From Pieris napi (taxonomy: Eukaryota > Arthropoda > Insecta > Lepidoptera > Pieridae), in assembly GCF_905475465.1 (NCBI RefSeq), contig NC_062245.1, forward strand, positions 9,238,001-9,302,000: a stretch of DNA of 64,000 nt. The letters run 5' to 3'. Under the pieces are notes generated by a model. It was given only the letters and a program-made list of their open reading frames with translations, made no database searches and was not told the origin of the DNA. Shown piece after piece: positions 34,581 through 47,966 of the stretch (positions within the stretch are counted from its first letter, which is position 1; the number at the start of each line of letters is the position of its first letter). A program made the position numbers and the translations under genes.

Positions 34581-36289
34581 TTGTAGAGTACACTTTTCTT
34601 AATTATACGATGAAGTCTATAATTGTTGTTATGACGGAAAATGTGTATTATATGCGATTCAAATTTGAAATCTACAACTTATAATTTCCAGTATTGAACT
34701 ACTAAAAAATAAAAAAACTACTAAGAAAATAATCTTTGATAATGTGTCTACAAATATGCATCAATTAAGGACACGGCTATGCTTTTTATTTGCGCATACT
34801 TTGTTCTAAACGTATCGCTTTATTACACAATTTATGGCCTCTTCGTATTGATGTTAAGTTTTTCACTCGGCAATTTATATTTGTTACTATTTTATTACTT
34901 ATCAATTAATCTTTATGATCTAAAGCCGTTTATCGTGAATTAAAATTGACCTTTTTTAGTTATTAAAATTAGATTGCTTGTCGATGCTTCTGATCCTTAA
35001 TTCGTGACTATGTATTTTGTATAAAAAGGAAGGTGTGGGATATTATTACAATTGTTATTTGGTTTCGCATAGGTATGTAGTATACAAATAATTAAAGACA
35101 GACACAAATGAATATTAAAAAATTCTTACTAATGCGACAATTATTATAGTAAAGAGGATCTAGGGCAAATTCTTTCAATTACCTAGTAAAAGTGCTTAAA
35201 TAAAGTAAAAATATAAAAGAAAATGCAAATATCAATGTGTTTAAAATCTACAGTGTTGTACATTACAAAACATTGGTATTATAGAGGTACTGAGAAATAT
35301 AGAGATATGTACCGATAATGATTAAATAGAAATCCTTACAAAAGTTAGTAGATTTGAGCCTTTTCTATTTTAAAGACAACTTAGGTACACTTTAGCTAAT
35401 TATACAGTCAAAAGTTTAAAATCTTGTAACTTGTCTCTTACGAAAGTGTGCATAATTGTATAATGAAATTTGTTGGCGAGTGTTTTGGGACAAATTTTTC
35501 ACACTGTGGACACAAAATACGAAATTATGTATGCCGATAAATAATATATTCCATAGAAAACAAGGACAGGTATATCTTGAATAGATTTTAGCTAATCGTG
35601 TAAAATTTTACGATTAGAAGGCGCAGTATTTATTAATTGTTATATGTATTTGCAACGATTAAGTTTTTAATATATTCTTAGTTACTAATTAACTTGACTA
35701 ACTGACCGACTCTAAAATGCACTAATTAGTATTAAATAACAATATTTCTCATTTCTATTGATTGGTCTTGTATTACTGAGATAATTAAATGTATAGACGA
35801 TAAGATCATATAGATTAATAGTCAAGTATGTTCTCATTGATTTCGTTAGACGATCCTTGTGGCATGGTAATTAGTTACTATGTTCAAAATATGACGATTG
35901 TAGTTATTATATTAAATTAAATTAGTTAGTTATATTAAATTTTATTGAACTTTGGCATCATTAAAATACAATAGATGTGAAAGGTTTATTTAAAAGCGTT
36001 TATCACATTAACATTTTGATTGTATTTCGTCATTTTCATTTACTTATTGTCCTTAAGGTTATTGTCTTCCTTTAAACACATATGTGAATTTAATTAAAAT
36101 TCGCTTAACTATGACGAATTCTGCCTACGTAATCTATTCACACGTTGTCAATAACACATCAAGAATGTCTAAAAAACCAGGTTAATGAACACATCAATTC
36201 GATCATGTTCGGCTCAATCGGTACATCACCGAAGATACAGTTAGTCGTATTGTTGTGGACAAAGTTTTATAAAGTCGATGTCCTGGGTC

Positions 36290-36561
36290 TTCGCCTATCA
36301 GTCTCGGATGTACCGCGGCGCTGTATAAACCGCCTGCTCCAAAAATCCTGAATACATTTCAATTTTGCTATTAGCATTCGCTACGCGCGACTCGCCCTAG
36401 GCCGTACGACGCACGCCACTGACACATTTCTGCGGTTACGTGCGTTTATTGAATTTAGAACAGTTTTGGTTTTTTTAATCGGTGCAATAAACACTCTGTG
36501 ACTCACGTGCTCTAGGATCTTTGGTGTTTCACGGAAGAGGTTTACTTGGAATGATGAAGGT
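36290..36561 (+). promoter_or_regulatory. Candidate promoter and first exon
   Basis: Unusually CpG-containing for this region (gctacgcgcgactcgcccta, gtacgacgcacgcc), ending in ATGATGAAG at 36551-36559 immediately followed by the strong donor GTAAGTTT. This is what a short first coding exon of a gene with a long first intron looks like. No downstream exon was found in the window, so it may be chance. Confidence 0.25.
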
Positions 36562-36639
36562 AAGTTTTTCAGGCGCTTTCAGTTAACGTGTTGATAAGAA
36601 AAACATCTTTTAAATCATTATATAATATATACTTTATTG

Positions 36640-36768
36640 CCAGTTCTTCTCTTCAGTTCTACGCGCTTGATTTGAGAACTGGCAGTAAATGTAAAATTAA
36701 AAGCATTTAATGTATAATATAATTCTTTTTTGACGTTATAAGTGTACATTGTGTTACCTATATGAAAA
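36640..36768 (+). repeat. Dispersed repeat with tgccagttct hairpin
   Basis: ttgccagttcttctcttcag ... ttgatttgagaactggcagt forms an internal inverted repeat; the downstream tgacgttataagtgtacatt and gtgttacc blocks match the opposite-strand copy at 44310-44460. Confidence 0.6.
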
Positions 36769-37624
36769 AATGATTTTTGACTCGACTTGACTTGACTATA
36801 ATGATTCTAAAAAATCAACATGTCGATAATCGATTGTGCCTGTTTCATTCGTTGAAAGTTCGTTATGTGCAGTTCTACACATTTTGAATATTTATTCAAA
36901 AAGTATTTACATTCTATTTAATATTCAAAGTGGTCAACCAAGTGCCATTCTCCAATTTCGAGAACCTTACGGCCAATCAACTCAAATCTTTTCAATAATA
37001 TTGTCCAATTTTTATTTGATTTATTTATAATCGAGCTATCTTCAAAACTAGTTCCAGCTAATGAAAAAACCTTAATTATTCCTACGCTTTTTAAATTCCA
37101 TACAAATGTTTACCTAAACACAAAGATCAAGTTCAAGGCTATCCGATAAACTCATTTAAGTTCGAATAATATTGAATACTAAAAATCTTTTAAGACAAAG
37201 TACCGGCTTTGTAAATAAGTGATAATTGCTTAACAAACTTGACTCATTCGCTAAACTAAGGCTTATAGAGATTTCTGAGACTGTAAAAATAATAAGCTCG
37301 CATATTTGTTGAAGCTAATGAACTAAAAAAACAATGTTTTAAACCAAAACCGGTAGAACTATATCTGCTGACATTTCCAATTAAAAAAAGACGTTATGAT
37401 CTTGGTTGGCGCGATGAGCGCAACGACAGGTGGACTATGCATTAATACTTATTATAAAAACATGATCAATGATATATAAAGCAATCCTGAAGGTAATAAG
37501 CTTTTGATAAGAAATCTTTTTGCTATGTCATTTAATATATTACTTAATTATTACGACTTCGCCAGAGGAGTATGAATAACAGCTTTTTGCCTTCTCATTT
37601 AGGCTTATGTGTACGACGTACGTA

Positions 37625-37863
37625 TATATGTCACCGTGAAATTGTAACACTGTTAGATTGTAATCTATCTCGCGAGATTGTAAACTGTCGAATGATTGTG
37701 AACTCAACGTACTGCTTACAATTTAACGTATTATTATTCGGTAGATTGTAATCTATCCATAGTGAAACCAACAGTTCGTTGAGGTTCACAATCTTTCGAC
37801 AGTTTACAATCTCGCGAGATTGATTACTATCTAACGGTGTTTACAATTTTACGGTGACATATA
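37625..37863. mobile_element. Foldback MITE
   Basis: 239 bp beginning tatatgtcaccgtgaaattg and ending with the inverted sequence acggtgacatata. Arms of about 85 bp match imperfectly and contain agattgtaatctatctcgcg / tttacaatctcgcgagattg. Non-coding. Likely a TA-targeting non-autonomous element. Confidence 0.7.
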
Positions 37864-38680
37864 CTTAATATCTATGTTTTTCACGTATATTATATAAAAT
37901 AAAAATAAAATAAAACCTTATAATGAAATTCGCCAGCAGAGAGCTCATAAAGATGCTCAACGGAATAAATTTATAATAATAAAAATCTGTTTTTATAAAT
38001 TGCTTAAACGTAGTTTAATTATCGACTCCAATAATGTTTGCGTGAACATTTACTTACAAAAAGCGACACAGTGTCTTTAACATTTAAATGAAAATCATAA
38101 AATCAAGTTTTATTTAATATGTATACATTATAGGTACTTTATTGATAAGAGATGATTGCCTGGTTCATATTACTCTTTAAAGTTAGTTACTTTTTCGCTT
38201 TATAAGATTTATTAGCGATATTGTTAATTGAATAGTTCGTTTATTATTATTTATTAATGGCTTCTGTATTTTAGAAGCCGCTGATATTAATACATTTTAT
38301 TCGTACAACTTAATTTATACATATTATTAACAGTCTTAAAAGTTTTGTTATAAAGTTAACTTATTAAGACTACTTAAAATATTTATGGCTTCACTTGGAT
38401 ACTTTCCAAGAGAGGACATTTCAAAACGACTTGTTTCTTAGACTTGCAACGAAAACAAACAACTGGTAGCTAGTACTGTGATTTATATGTCCATCACTAT
38501 ATGTACACACGCCATGACATATCTATCTATAAATTAAGTCGTTGACACAACTTGGGCCTAATAAACCTCCGGAGGATTTATAACGAAAACGATGGAAGAC
38601 GATCTATTTCCGTATAACTAAACATGGCTGTGTATTGCAATGCAAATGGGTATTTATAAGGTAAAAAAACACCCTTTGTC

Positions 38681-39124
38681 GCTACCCCTCTTTTCGAAGA
38701 CACTCTCCTTAAAGCCACAGCCGAGCGGCTTGATCCTTTGGCGTTGCGTAGAGATGTGGAGTCACTCTGCATCTTCTACCGCATTTACCATGGAGAGTGT
38801 TCAGAGGAGTTGTTCGGATTATTACCTGCAGCTCAGTTTCATCATCGGACGTCGAGGCAGAATACGAAATTCCACCCGTATCGCCTCGACGTCCGCCGTT
38901 CCACAACTGAGCGTTTTTCAAGGCAGTTTTTGCCGCGCACCACCACTTTGTGGAAGCAGCTGCCAACTTGAACCAATTCGACTTAGGGTCCTTCAAGAAA
39001 AGAGCGTACCAATTCTTAAAAGGCCGGCAACGCACTCGCGAGCCCTCTGGCATTGAGAGTGTCCATGGGCGGCAGTATCACTTAACATCAGGTGAGCCTG
39101 CTGCCCGTGTGTCTATAAAAAAAA
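38681..39124 (+). mobile_element. Jockey-like non-LTR retrotransposon 3' end
   Basis: 38681-38971 encodes the C-terminus of a reverse transcriptase polyprotein: NTKFHPYRLDVRRSTTERFS and RTTTLWKQLP before TGA. The 3' UTR has the common lepidopteran ggccggcaacgcactcgcga ... gcattgagagtgtccatggg ... aggtgagcctgctgcccgt ending in an A-rich tail. A tail-only copy lies at 51977-52094 on the other strand. 5'-truncated. Confidence 0.85.
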
Positions 39125-40887
39125 GGTAAAACCAACCCAAACGTTTTTCAATAAATCAAAATAAATGTGGATTTTTGACCGCGTCGACTGAGCATGTTTA
39201 TAAACTGTAGATCAGAAATGAATAGCGATAATATGTAGCCATTCTATTTAAATCGTTGATTAAATATGCAAATACACGAAAGAGTATTTTTCATTGTCAT
39301 TAAAGGGCAGATTCAATATACAACCTACTCTATGGCATGCCTTTAGGCTGATCACATAGACAAGTTTATAAATGCGTTTTTTGTCTCTCATTCAATGATG
39401 ATATACCATTTTGTAGGTGTAGGGTTCCCACTATATAAACGTGACAAAATTTGGTGTATAAAACGTGTAAACACATTACGTCATAGAAACTTCGATATGT
39501 AAATAATGTAATAATTTCACGTTTGACATATTGTATCAAAAACCAAGGACAATATTAATAATAACTTTATATTTGTGTGTTCACGAGTGTGTGTAGCGTG
39601 TTCTTTTTTACAGGTATTTTGTGTAATTAAGTGAAAAAAGGGGCAATTAAGTGACAAAGACTTACATAGTAATGATACCTTTAAAACCCTTTAGTGGTCT
39701 CAGCCAAAGATTTTTGTATCTTTTCACGTGCTTTCTAAATTAATAAGTATTAAAATTACTTTCATAACTTATTTTGGAGCCATTCGGTCTGGTCAAAAGA
39801 TATAAAAAAGACAAGTAAGAAACATATAAAGTAGCGCATTTTAAAGATTGTGTGTAAGCGTATTTAAAGAGCATGTTGTAATTTATCTGACATGTAATAA
39901 AAATTCATACCAGCACCTTCTGATAGACGACACAAACGTATATCGAGAACCAACGGCTAGTAATAATAGGTTTTATTTTGTAGCTTTTTTAATGTATTTC
40001 TATTTACTTAAAACTTATAAAAATATAAATAAATTTACACGGATTCTGCAAAACAATCTTTTAGCTTAAAGCATAAAACAGCTCTGAAAATACTTGCGAA
40101 ATTTCTCCCTATTTCAGAGCACATAAACTCATCCACAATGATAATAAGATAAGATGTTTTGAGTGAAATTCTTTGGAGATGGTATCACCGTTCAACTTAC
40201 GAGACAGGGCGGCAACAATGACTGGGAATTCTTGCTTTCTGAGAATTGTAATAAATATCTATCGAGCAATTTTAGAGTCAAAATACGTTTACGATTACTG
40301 AGTATTATACCTTTCCTAGATTTATTTACACGAAACGGATGTAAAGTTTGTAACCCTGAAAATTATTTCAATAGAAAGCTAGATTATTCTAGTAGACAGA
40401 CTACAACTAGTGATACAATTGCTTGTTTCCCGTTTCGAATGAGGTCGCGTGGGTAAAATGTTCCAAAAATGCTTCTCTGTTTTCTGATAGAGACAGATTT
40501 ATTCAGGACACTTTTGTATTAACATGAAATAACTTGAGACTAAAAAACCCCTAACAAGAAAAAGGAAATAGGTCGATAGCCCCTTTTCGAAGCTTCATTA
40601 TTAATGTATTTTATTTAGGTTTAAGGCGGCAATAGAATTTTTGTTCTCGTTTTGATTGTTATATCAATTCGTGGGTAAAGGTTAAACAATATATTTTATA
40701 TGTATTAATTAATATTTTAAAGAATATTATTTTTTGGAATAATAAATTTACTGCTGTAATCACTCCATATATCTACTTCTTGTAATAAATTTACTAAACG
40801 TGTAAATTGTGTATACACCTGTAACTTTGAGAAAAATGATAAAGCCATTCTATTGGAGAATATTGTAGTTTTTTACATTCCTGAGTC

Positions 40888-41220
40888 TATACTTATAATT
40901 TAAAGAGGAAAGATTTGTATGTAAGTATGTTTCTAACGAATTGGCTCAAAAAGAACTGGACCGATTTTAAAAATTCTTTCACGATTCGAATGCAACATTA
41001 TCACTGATTAATATGTTTTATTGCAATAAAAATAAGGACCGCATTAAAACTACAATAATGTTACCAAAAGTGTAAAAAAAATGTCTATAAATCATCTTTC
41101 ATTGCATGCGCTGCGAATACTATTGATGATAGAACAAAAAAATGTTCCACAATATTAAAGAACATACCAATATCTACAAAAAAAAATGATCCCCGAGCGA
41201 AACCAGGATGGGCCGCTAGT
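40888..41220 (+). repeat. Dispersed repeat, possibly Helitron-related
   Basis: 5' part taaagaggaaagatttgtat, then ctggaccgattttaaaaatt, ending ccccgagcgaaaccaggatg ggccgCTAGT. A CTAG-T 3' end is compatible with a non-autonomous Helitron, but the hairpin is weak and the assignment is tentative. Confidence 0.4.
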
Positions 41221-42590
41221 AGGTAATATAGGTTTACAAATCTCCACTATATTAGTATTACCATCCTTTATAAATATTACTGCTGAACTCATATTTATTT
41301 TAAACGTGGGGAAATGCGTAACGCATACCCTCCCGCGGCACGGTTGCCTCGTGGTGAAAGGTTATGTTGGAATCGCTGCTAGTTGGTATTTACCCACTAA
41401 AACCCCACGGCGCCACCAGCAATCGCCACCGGAGGACACAATAACAGCGTAGCCTTGTCCGCAACCCACCACGCGATCAGCCTCAATGGCCACGAATGAT
41501 GTGGAAAGGACCTTGGCACAGCAAAGGGTCATTTCGCCCTGATTTGTAAAGATTAGGGTGGTCGGATACAATTCTTGCAGGAAGTAATCTTTTATAGAAT
41601 GTCTGTTAATGATAAAAACAGATTTGCATCAAAAAACTTGATGATTAATAATTAAATGTGAAAGGATTGATCGGGATGTAGATTGTAGACCTGTATTATA
41701 TTATAATTACATCTCAATTTCATCTTCCTTTAACCTTTCTCTAGGCTTTTTCAGATTTAACTCGTTTTATGTTAGTGCCGCACCTATATTATATAGTATC
41801 CCGAATATAAAATATATACCACGTGGACGACTTGAGAGACCGCTTACAACTTAATTATAAGTTAATTAAAATGTACTTAAAAGTAATATGACCCCAGTTA
41901 CGTCTTGCGTTACATATACCATTTTTAAATGGGTCTTGTACCATGCAATTTTGTTGCTTTTCTTATATCACCAGAGAAGTTGTCATAATAAATGTCCAAT
42001 AAATATAATTTATTCTTATTTAATTGTTTTGATCTTTATGATTTTATTTATTAGAGTACTTAGTGAGGTAAGCGATAATTACATATACTTAAAATCGTTT
42101 AAACTGTTTAAAGCACCTACTCATGAGCATTAAAATTATAACCTTTTTCGTGTGGCTTTTGTCTGCACCGCAAAAATCTTAATCGATATTTTAATTACCA
42201 AAACGTAAGACAAAAAACGTTAATTACCACACTCACTTGACAACTTTATGTGTCGACTTTATACGTTTAAATACTTACAAATTAGAGGGAAAGGTGTGAC
42301 ATGAAATACCACCGCATTGCTGTCATTTCGAACAAATCAGTGGCTTCAATTGTTTTCAATTAAACATGGAATCGTTTCAACGTAAAAGAATTAACGTATT
42401 GATATCTAACCATAAATGTGAGTGGGAAAAGCATTTTGTGCATTGTAGACGCGGGTGTCAATATTGCAAACATTTTATTTAAGTGAATGCTATCTTTATG
42501 ATATGAAAATCTATTAAGTGTTCATGGTGTTAATGCTAGTAGTTTGTGTGGTTTCACGTCACGTCACAAAATTCTTATTATTTTTACTAA

Positions 42591-42922
42591 TTGAAGTTAT
42601 ACTTCTTAAGGCGCGTTATGAAAAATTGATGAGAGTGAAATTTTACGATGCGAGCGCACCGTGACACAAAATTAACAGAATGAAGTTGCCCACGGAAGAT
42701 GCTACGGCTTTGGACATAATTTAAAAACAACATTCGAATAATAATAGGATTAACTGTAAGAGAATAATAATAAATATTTATTTATTAAATTTTTCAAATG
42801 TAAACTGAACTTTATTGACTATAATGACTCCTTTTCCAGTGTTTGATTATTTAATTTAATTGCATGCAATCAAAAACAATTTTAAATAACGCTAAAGAAG
42901 TATAACTTCTTACGCGCCTACA
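42591..42922. mobile_element. Small inverted-repeat element (gaagttatacttctt family)
   Basis: Left ttgaagttatacttcttaag gcgcg and right aagaagtataacttcttacg cgcc are inverted; subterminal gagagtgaaattttacgatg and gcgagcgcac recur at 44.9 kb. Non-coding. Confidence 0.5.
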
Positions 42923-44309
42923 TAAGTACACGCACCCTTTTTTTTATTTATATTTTGGAATTAATTTGAGATTATAAAGTGGTTGCATGTGATAAATGGA
43001 AATACTACTTCTATAAGAAATTCATGTTATTGGACACTCAATTATACTAGATTAAAACGTATTTAATAGAATTTATTGAAACAAAACATTTCGACCCGTG
43101 ATCAGGTCAATTAAAACTTTAAAATTTAGGTATATGTATGGTGTATGCAAATAGGTGTATGAGCATACCCCACATACACACCTTCGCGTAGGTACTTACC
43201 CTACTTTTGCACCATCACACAACACAGCCAAATTAAGTATCACTTAGTGAAATGTTTTGAATAATTTTTATTGTTGACCCTTGTTGTAGGTAAATATTAT
43301 GTATTCCATCTCTGGCTATATTTTTAGTTGTTATATATTGTTTTGATCTCAGCTATAATATTTCGTATAATAAATAAATAAGTATTATTAATCACAGTAT
43401 TAGACGACTAAACGAATTTCTTTTAGTGAATAAAATAATAATAGATCATTTTAATATTGTATCAACTTTACAGAAGTACGCCATGAATCATTTTAAAACT
43501 TGCAAGCTTGGATGCGAAATTGTTAATAAAGATCGTAATTTGAAGTCACTGTTTTGGATATTTTAATCATTCTTTTACCGAGAAAGTGTCTTTGGTTCCG
43601 TATTATTCTATTATAATGAATATTTATATATTTAAAATAGACTTGATTGACTCCGATGAACGTTTTGATAAAAAAAGGTTTTAATTTAATAAGCTCTAAT
43701 TGACATCTCATTATAGTATTTCTTTGTCAGATTCTGTAGCGAACCGTTTAGGTTTTAGGTCTGCTAAAATATTTGAAATATATACGCAATACATACAATC
43801 GATTTATAAACATAATTTAATAAATCGTTATTATTATTTAGGTGTATAAATTATTATTTGACATTAAACAGTCAATAACTAAAAATGTTTAGAGAACGCT
43901 CTGTTGGTTGGTGTTTCCTATAATTTTATGCCGAGAACTTATTTGGTATAAATATTTTATTTAGATACGTATTCGATAACTTAGTACCTACTATAGTAAA
44001 GTTTGCACTTAAAGTTACTGAAACTTATTTTGTCGTGGAACCCAGAAAACTTAAAAAGCCCCTTTTGGCGAATGTAATTGTGCTTTGATTGATAGTTATG
44101 CGTTGACAGCTTGATGGAAACAACGTGTTATTAAGGTTTGGCATTTCCCAAGTTTATCTTCGGCTTATTTTCCTTATACTTATTACAGAACTACAAAGAT
44201 CAATGATTGTATATTAATATGTATAATTATCTGGATATTGTGGGGTCTTTGCATCATAAAGACATCAAATTGGTGGAAATATATATAGACATTATTATTT
44301 TCCATCTTT

Positions 44310-44460
44310 TTATTCAAATTCAAAATAATTTATTCATTTTGGTAACACAATGTACACTTATCAACGTCAATCAAGAAATACATATTAAATGCTTCTAATT
44401 TTACATTTACTGCCAGTTCTCAAATCAAGGGCGTAGAACAGACGAGAAGAACTGGCAATG
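44310..44460 (-). repeat. Dispersed repeat with tgccagttct hairpin, inverted copy
   Basis: Matches the copy at 36640-36768 over its length in opposite orientation, including the gtacacttatcaacgtcaat and ggtaacacaatg blocks. Confidence 0.6.
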
Positions 44461-44929
44461 ACTTCCCGCCACTCTTTTTAATCCCCAAGTTCTTTGTTCT
44501 AAAAAATGTTTGGAAGGAGCTTCAACCATTACACCATGTTCCACATGACAACTGTAGTTAACAATTAATAATAAAAATTAAGCTCTTGAAAGCTTTTGGA
44601 AGACGACATAAATTGGTGAACATGAAGTCACAAAATCTCGCTTACGTGTTCCCGTATGTAATTATTAAATCTAATTATGACATTACATTTAGTCAATGAT
44701 AAGTGCCAAATGAAATACCAGTAGGGACCAGTTAGAGCGCGATGGCCGTGACATTTTCATTTAGCTTTTACGAACACTCTTATCGCTCGAGCTATTTCGG
44801 CACCTGCCCAGTACCCTTTACTTCCTGTTCGTTACATTTCTTTTTTATTGTTTTTCGTTTTCAGCTAAGAAATATATATGAACTCTTTCAGAGGTGTGTA
44901 AAAAGCAAAAGATATTTTTTTTTTCTTAA

Positions 44930-45240
44930 GTTATAGTTCTTTTGGCGCGTTAGGGAAAAATTATGTGAGTAACTTTTTACGATGCGCGCGCACACTGTCC
45001 TAAAAAACCGACACCGTGATGTTAGTTATAGCATTGAAGTTATACTTCTTTTGGTGCGCTAGGGAAAAATGGTAAGAGTAAATTTTTTCTATTGCTAGTG
45101 TCGTTTTTTCTACAAACTTAGAATAAGGCGAAAGTTAAAATTTTCGAAAAGATTTTTTCTTGTTACGCCAAAGAAGTATAACATTTACCGCATCTTGTAT
45201 TTAAGTGCACACACGTTTTTTGTAACTATGGGGCGGTAAA
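44930..45240. mobile_element. gaagttatacttctt-family element with duplicated end
   Basis: The terminus agttatagttcttttggcgc gttagggaaaaat (44930) is repeated in direct orientation at 45047 as gaagttatacttcttttggt gcgctagggaaaaat. The opposite terminus cgccaaagaagtataac is at about 45165. Confidence 0.45.
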
Positions 45241-47909
45241 GATAAAAATGAATCGGTGATCTCTGATCATAGTATACCTACAGCACAGCAATTAATATCT
45301 CAAATTGAATAAAACTTAGCTAAAATTTAAAGGAAAATATATTTTGCGGAACCTACGAAACCATGGTAATGATTTTATTGTCAAAGCGAATGGAAATCGA
45401 AGCTATGATGTTCTATTGCCAACCAAACTTGAATAGAAGAAGAAGACCAAACCTAGACAGGATGTTAACCTACTTGCTCCTTTAGATAAGTACCTATAAG
45501 GAAAGTTGTTATGTTTAAAGGCTCATAAGTTAAGCAAATATTTAAACTGTCCTGTTTACTCTATAATTTGCCAAAATCTTTAAAGTCCAATGTTTGATTC
45601 TTTGTACATCCTCGTATATAGTTTTAATTTAAAAGTGCAGATTAAGATTAATTTACCAATTTTAGTGCCCTGACCATATTTACGCTTGCGTATTAATTCT
45701 CCAAAAATCCTATCTGTTAAAGTTAATTTAAAGTGTGAAGAGATTAATTCAAAAGATACAGCGAACAATTTAAAATTATCCGTACATAAACGTTCCATTT
45801 ATATTTTATTAATTATACGAGTTGCGACTTAAAAGGTTCACTGTCCAAGCATGAAAGTGGAAATACCCCTCATGTTGCGTTTTTATGAAAAATAGTTTGA
45901 GGTTTAAATGTTACTAGAAAAAAAGTTTTGCCATATGTCCCAGCACTTTTTAGGTTCGCAGTGATATTTCCTGTGGAGTCCGCGCCATATACGCAACTAT
46001 CTCCGTACGTTTACAGCTCCAAAACTTCGAGAGTACCCTCAAGCAGAATACATGTGGACTGTGAGCGTGTAGAGCTTTCCGTCTACAGACCTCATATGGT
46101 CTGTGGACAGTGAACCTGAGTTTATTACACAGATAAAACAATATTATTTTTAATAAATTGATTCTGATATTTTAGGAAATCGAGGGTAACTTAGCGGCTA
46201 CTGGAGGCAGGACTCACTAATACAATCCAAATACACACCGTAAAAACTAACACAGTAGGCAAAAACAATTAAACAAGAAATGTAAATTGAAAAAAGAACA
46301 ACATTTATTTCCTGTTAATTATATGCTGAAACGTTAAGTTCTCTGTCGACAGGCGTGAAACCAAGGTATAGTTAGTAGACCAAATAGTCATTTTCTCCTT
46401 TTTAAAATGCTAGCTATGTTACAAATTCCTTATATCGATTAGGCCGTACAAAGACATGGAAACACACACTGCATTACAAGTTAAAGATGAACCAGCGGGT
46501 CTTTGATATGATAATGTGGCGCCGACAAGAACCTATTTCCAATTGAAAATTCTTTTATAAACTCTCAATATTTAAGAATATAATTTTTTAGTTATCATAT
46601 TTTTATACCCAGGAAACCTAATAGAGTGACTTCTTAAAATCTACAACAAAATTTTACGTGCGTTGAACTCTTTTGTACCGCAAATAAGAAAAAAGATACT
46701 GTACCTCATTTTTATCAATTTTCTAGTAAACTAAATAACACTGCATTTTTGTAAATTTGTTACAAAAACAGTGTGTACCTTTTAAATACTTCAAAATTAG
46801 TTGGTATACAATTGCTTGGACGATGAGTTATATACACACCTTTAAATTATATTTCCTCAATGACCTGTGCTTAATACAGTAAATACTTAAGAATAAAGAG
46901 TAATGCGGTGTTTTAAAAAGACATCAGTGATATCTCAAACATAAACACTTAAAGTTCAAGAGTCGGACCTTTTCGTTAAAAACGTCCGTATATCAATGGA
47001 TATCTTCGCGGAGGTCTCCATCACATTCATAAAACGATCGTTATATTTTGTTTCGGTACTAAATAATTATTGAGAGATTATAAAGTTGCATAATATTGTA
47101 AACATTGTGTTTAGTTAGTTCGTATTATTGTTTTATGTAAACATATTTTCAATGATATATAAAAACAATAAAGTAATTAAAAAATAGAACGTTTATTTCG
47201 TTAATAGACGACTCCTTTTAAAAACTGGAGTCATAAATTGCTAATTAAAATATTATTTTAATGTACCGGATATGGGCGTATACTTCGTTTTCTTTGGCTT
47301 TTCTTTTCATCTCATGGCTTAGAATCGCTTGAACAAACAAAAGTGTCTTATTTTTAGTCTCGTATTTTTTTGCTATTTTACGCTGCTTTACATGTTTTTG
47401 TACCCTATGTTTTTTTTAAATTAGATAAAGAGAAATGTTTTATTAGATTATGTCAAAGGTACTATTGTAAACAAAATATATGTACTTAAAACTCATGAAT
47501 TTTCAACATATTAGCTTGTGCGACTTTGGAGTTCCAAGCATTGAGCAGTTTACGAAAATTATTGATATTACCAAGACCCTTTTAAATTGATACACCGAAG
47601 TTTACACGGAAATCTTTATAGCTACATATAATTTAAAGGTGTTCAATTTTAAAAAGATAAGTGATACACAATTTACTATAAAGGGATTTTTAATAACAAG
47701 TTCGGAGTGAAACCGAATGGTTTTGAATTTCATGTGTAATTTAATATGTGGGTTCGTTTAATATCTAATAATATTTATCGGCAACAACTGTTTTTCATAA
47801 AACATATATTCCAGTTCTCGCGTGTAGAACATGAAGAGAAAAATGTATTTCAGGAGACTGATCATTTAGAAATTATAACCATTTCAATAGAAAATTAAAA
47901 CAAATTTTA

Positions 47910-47966
47910 AAAGTTTGGTCCCTGGGGTCACCGGTTCTATCTACCAGGCCTCAACTTAAATCTTAA
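47910..47966 (-). repeat. Fragment of retroelement family also at 62.6 and 63.6 kb
   Basis: ggtccctggggtcaccggtt ctatctaccaggcc matches in inverted orientation the sequence around the accggtgacccc motif at 63.6 kb. Confidence 0.4.

Larger units (their letters stand above)
30065..38680. other. Gene-poor region
   Basis: No convincing host exon. Contains the hAT MITE, RTE fragment, a tRNA-like SINE head (34470-34580), a GC-richer promoter-like segment (36290-36561), one dispersed repeat copy and the foldback MITE at 37.6 kb. Confidence 0.6.

Noticed and set aside
38709..39053. Minus-strand ORF over the Jockey-like fragment
   Set aside because: Shadow of the reverse-transcriptase frame on the plus strand.
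45928..46141. Opposing ORFs at 45.9-46.1 kb as a gene
   Set aside because: Neither frame has recognisable motifs or an ATG with splice context; probably an unclassified repeat.
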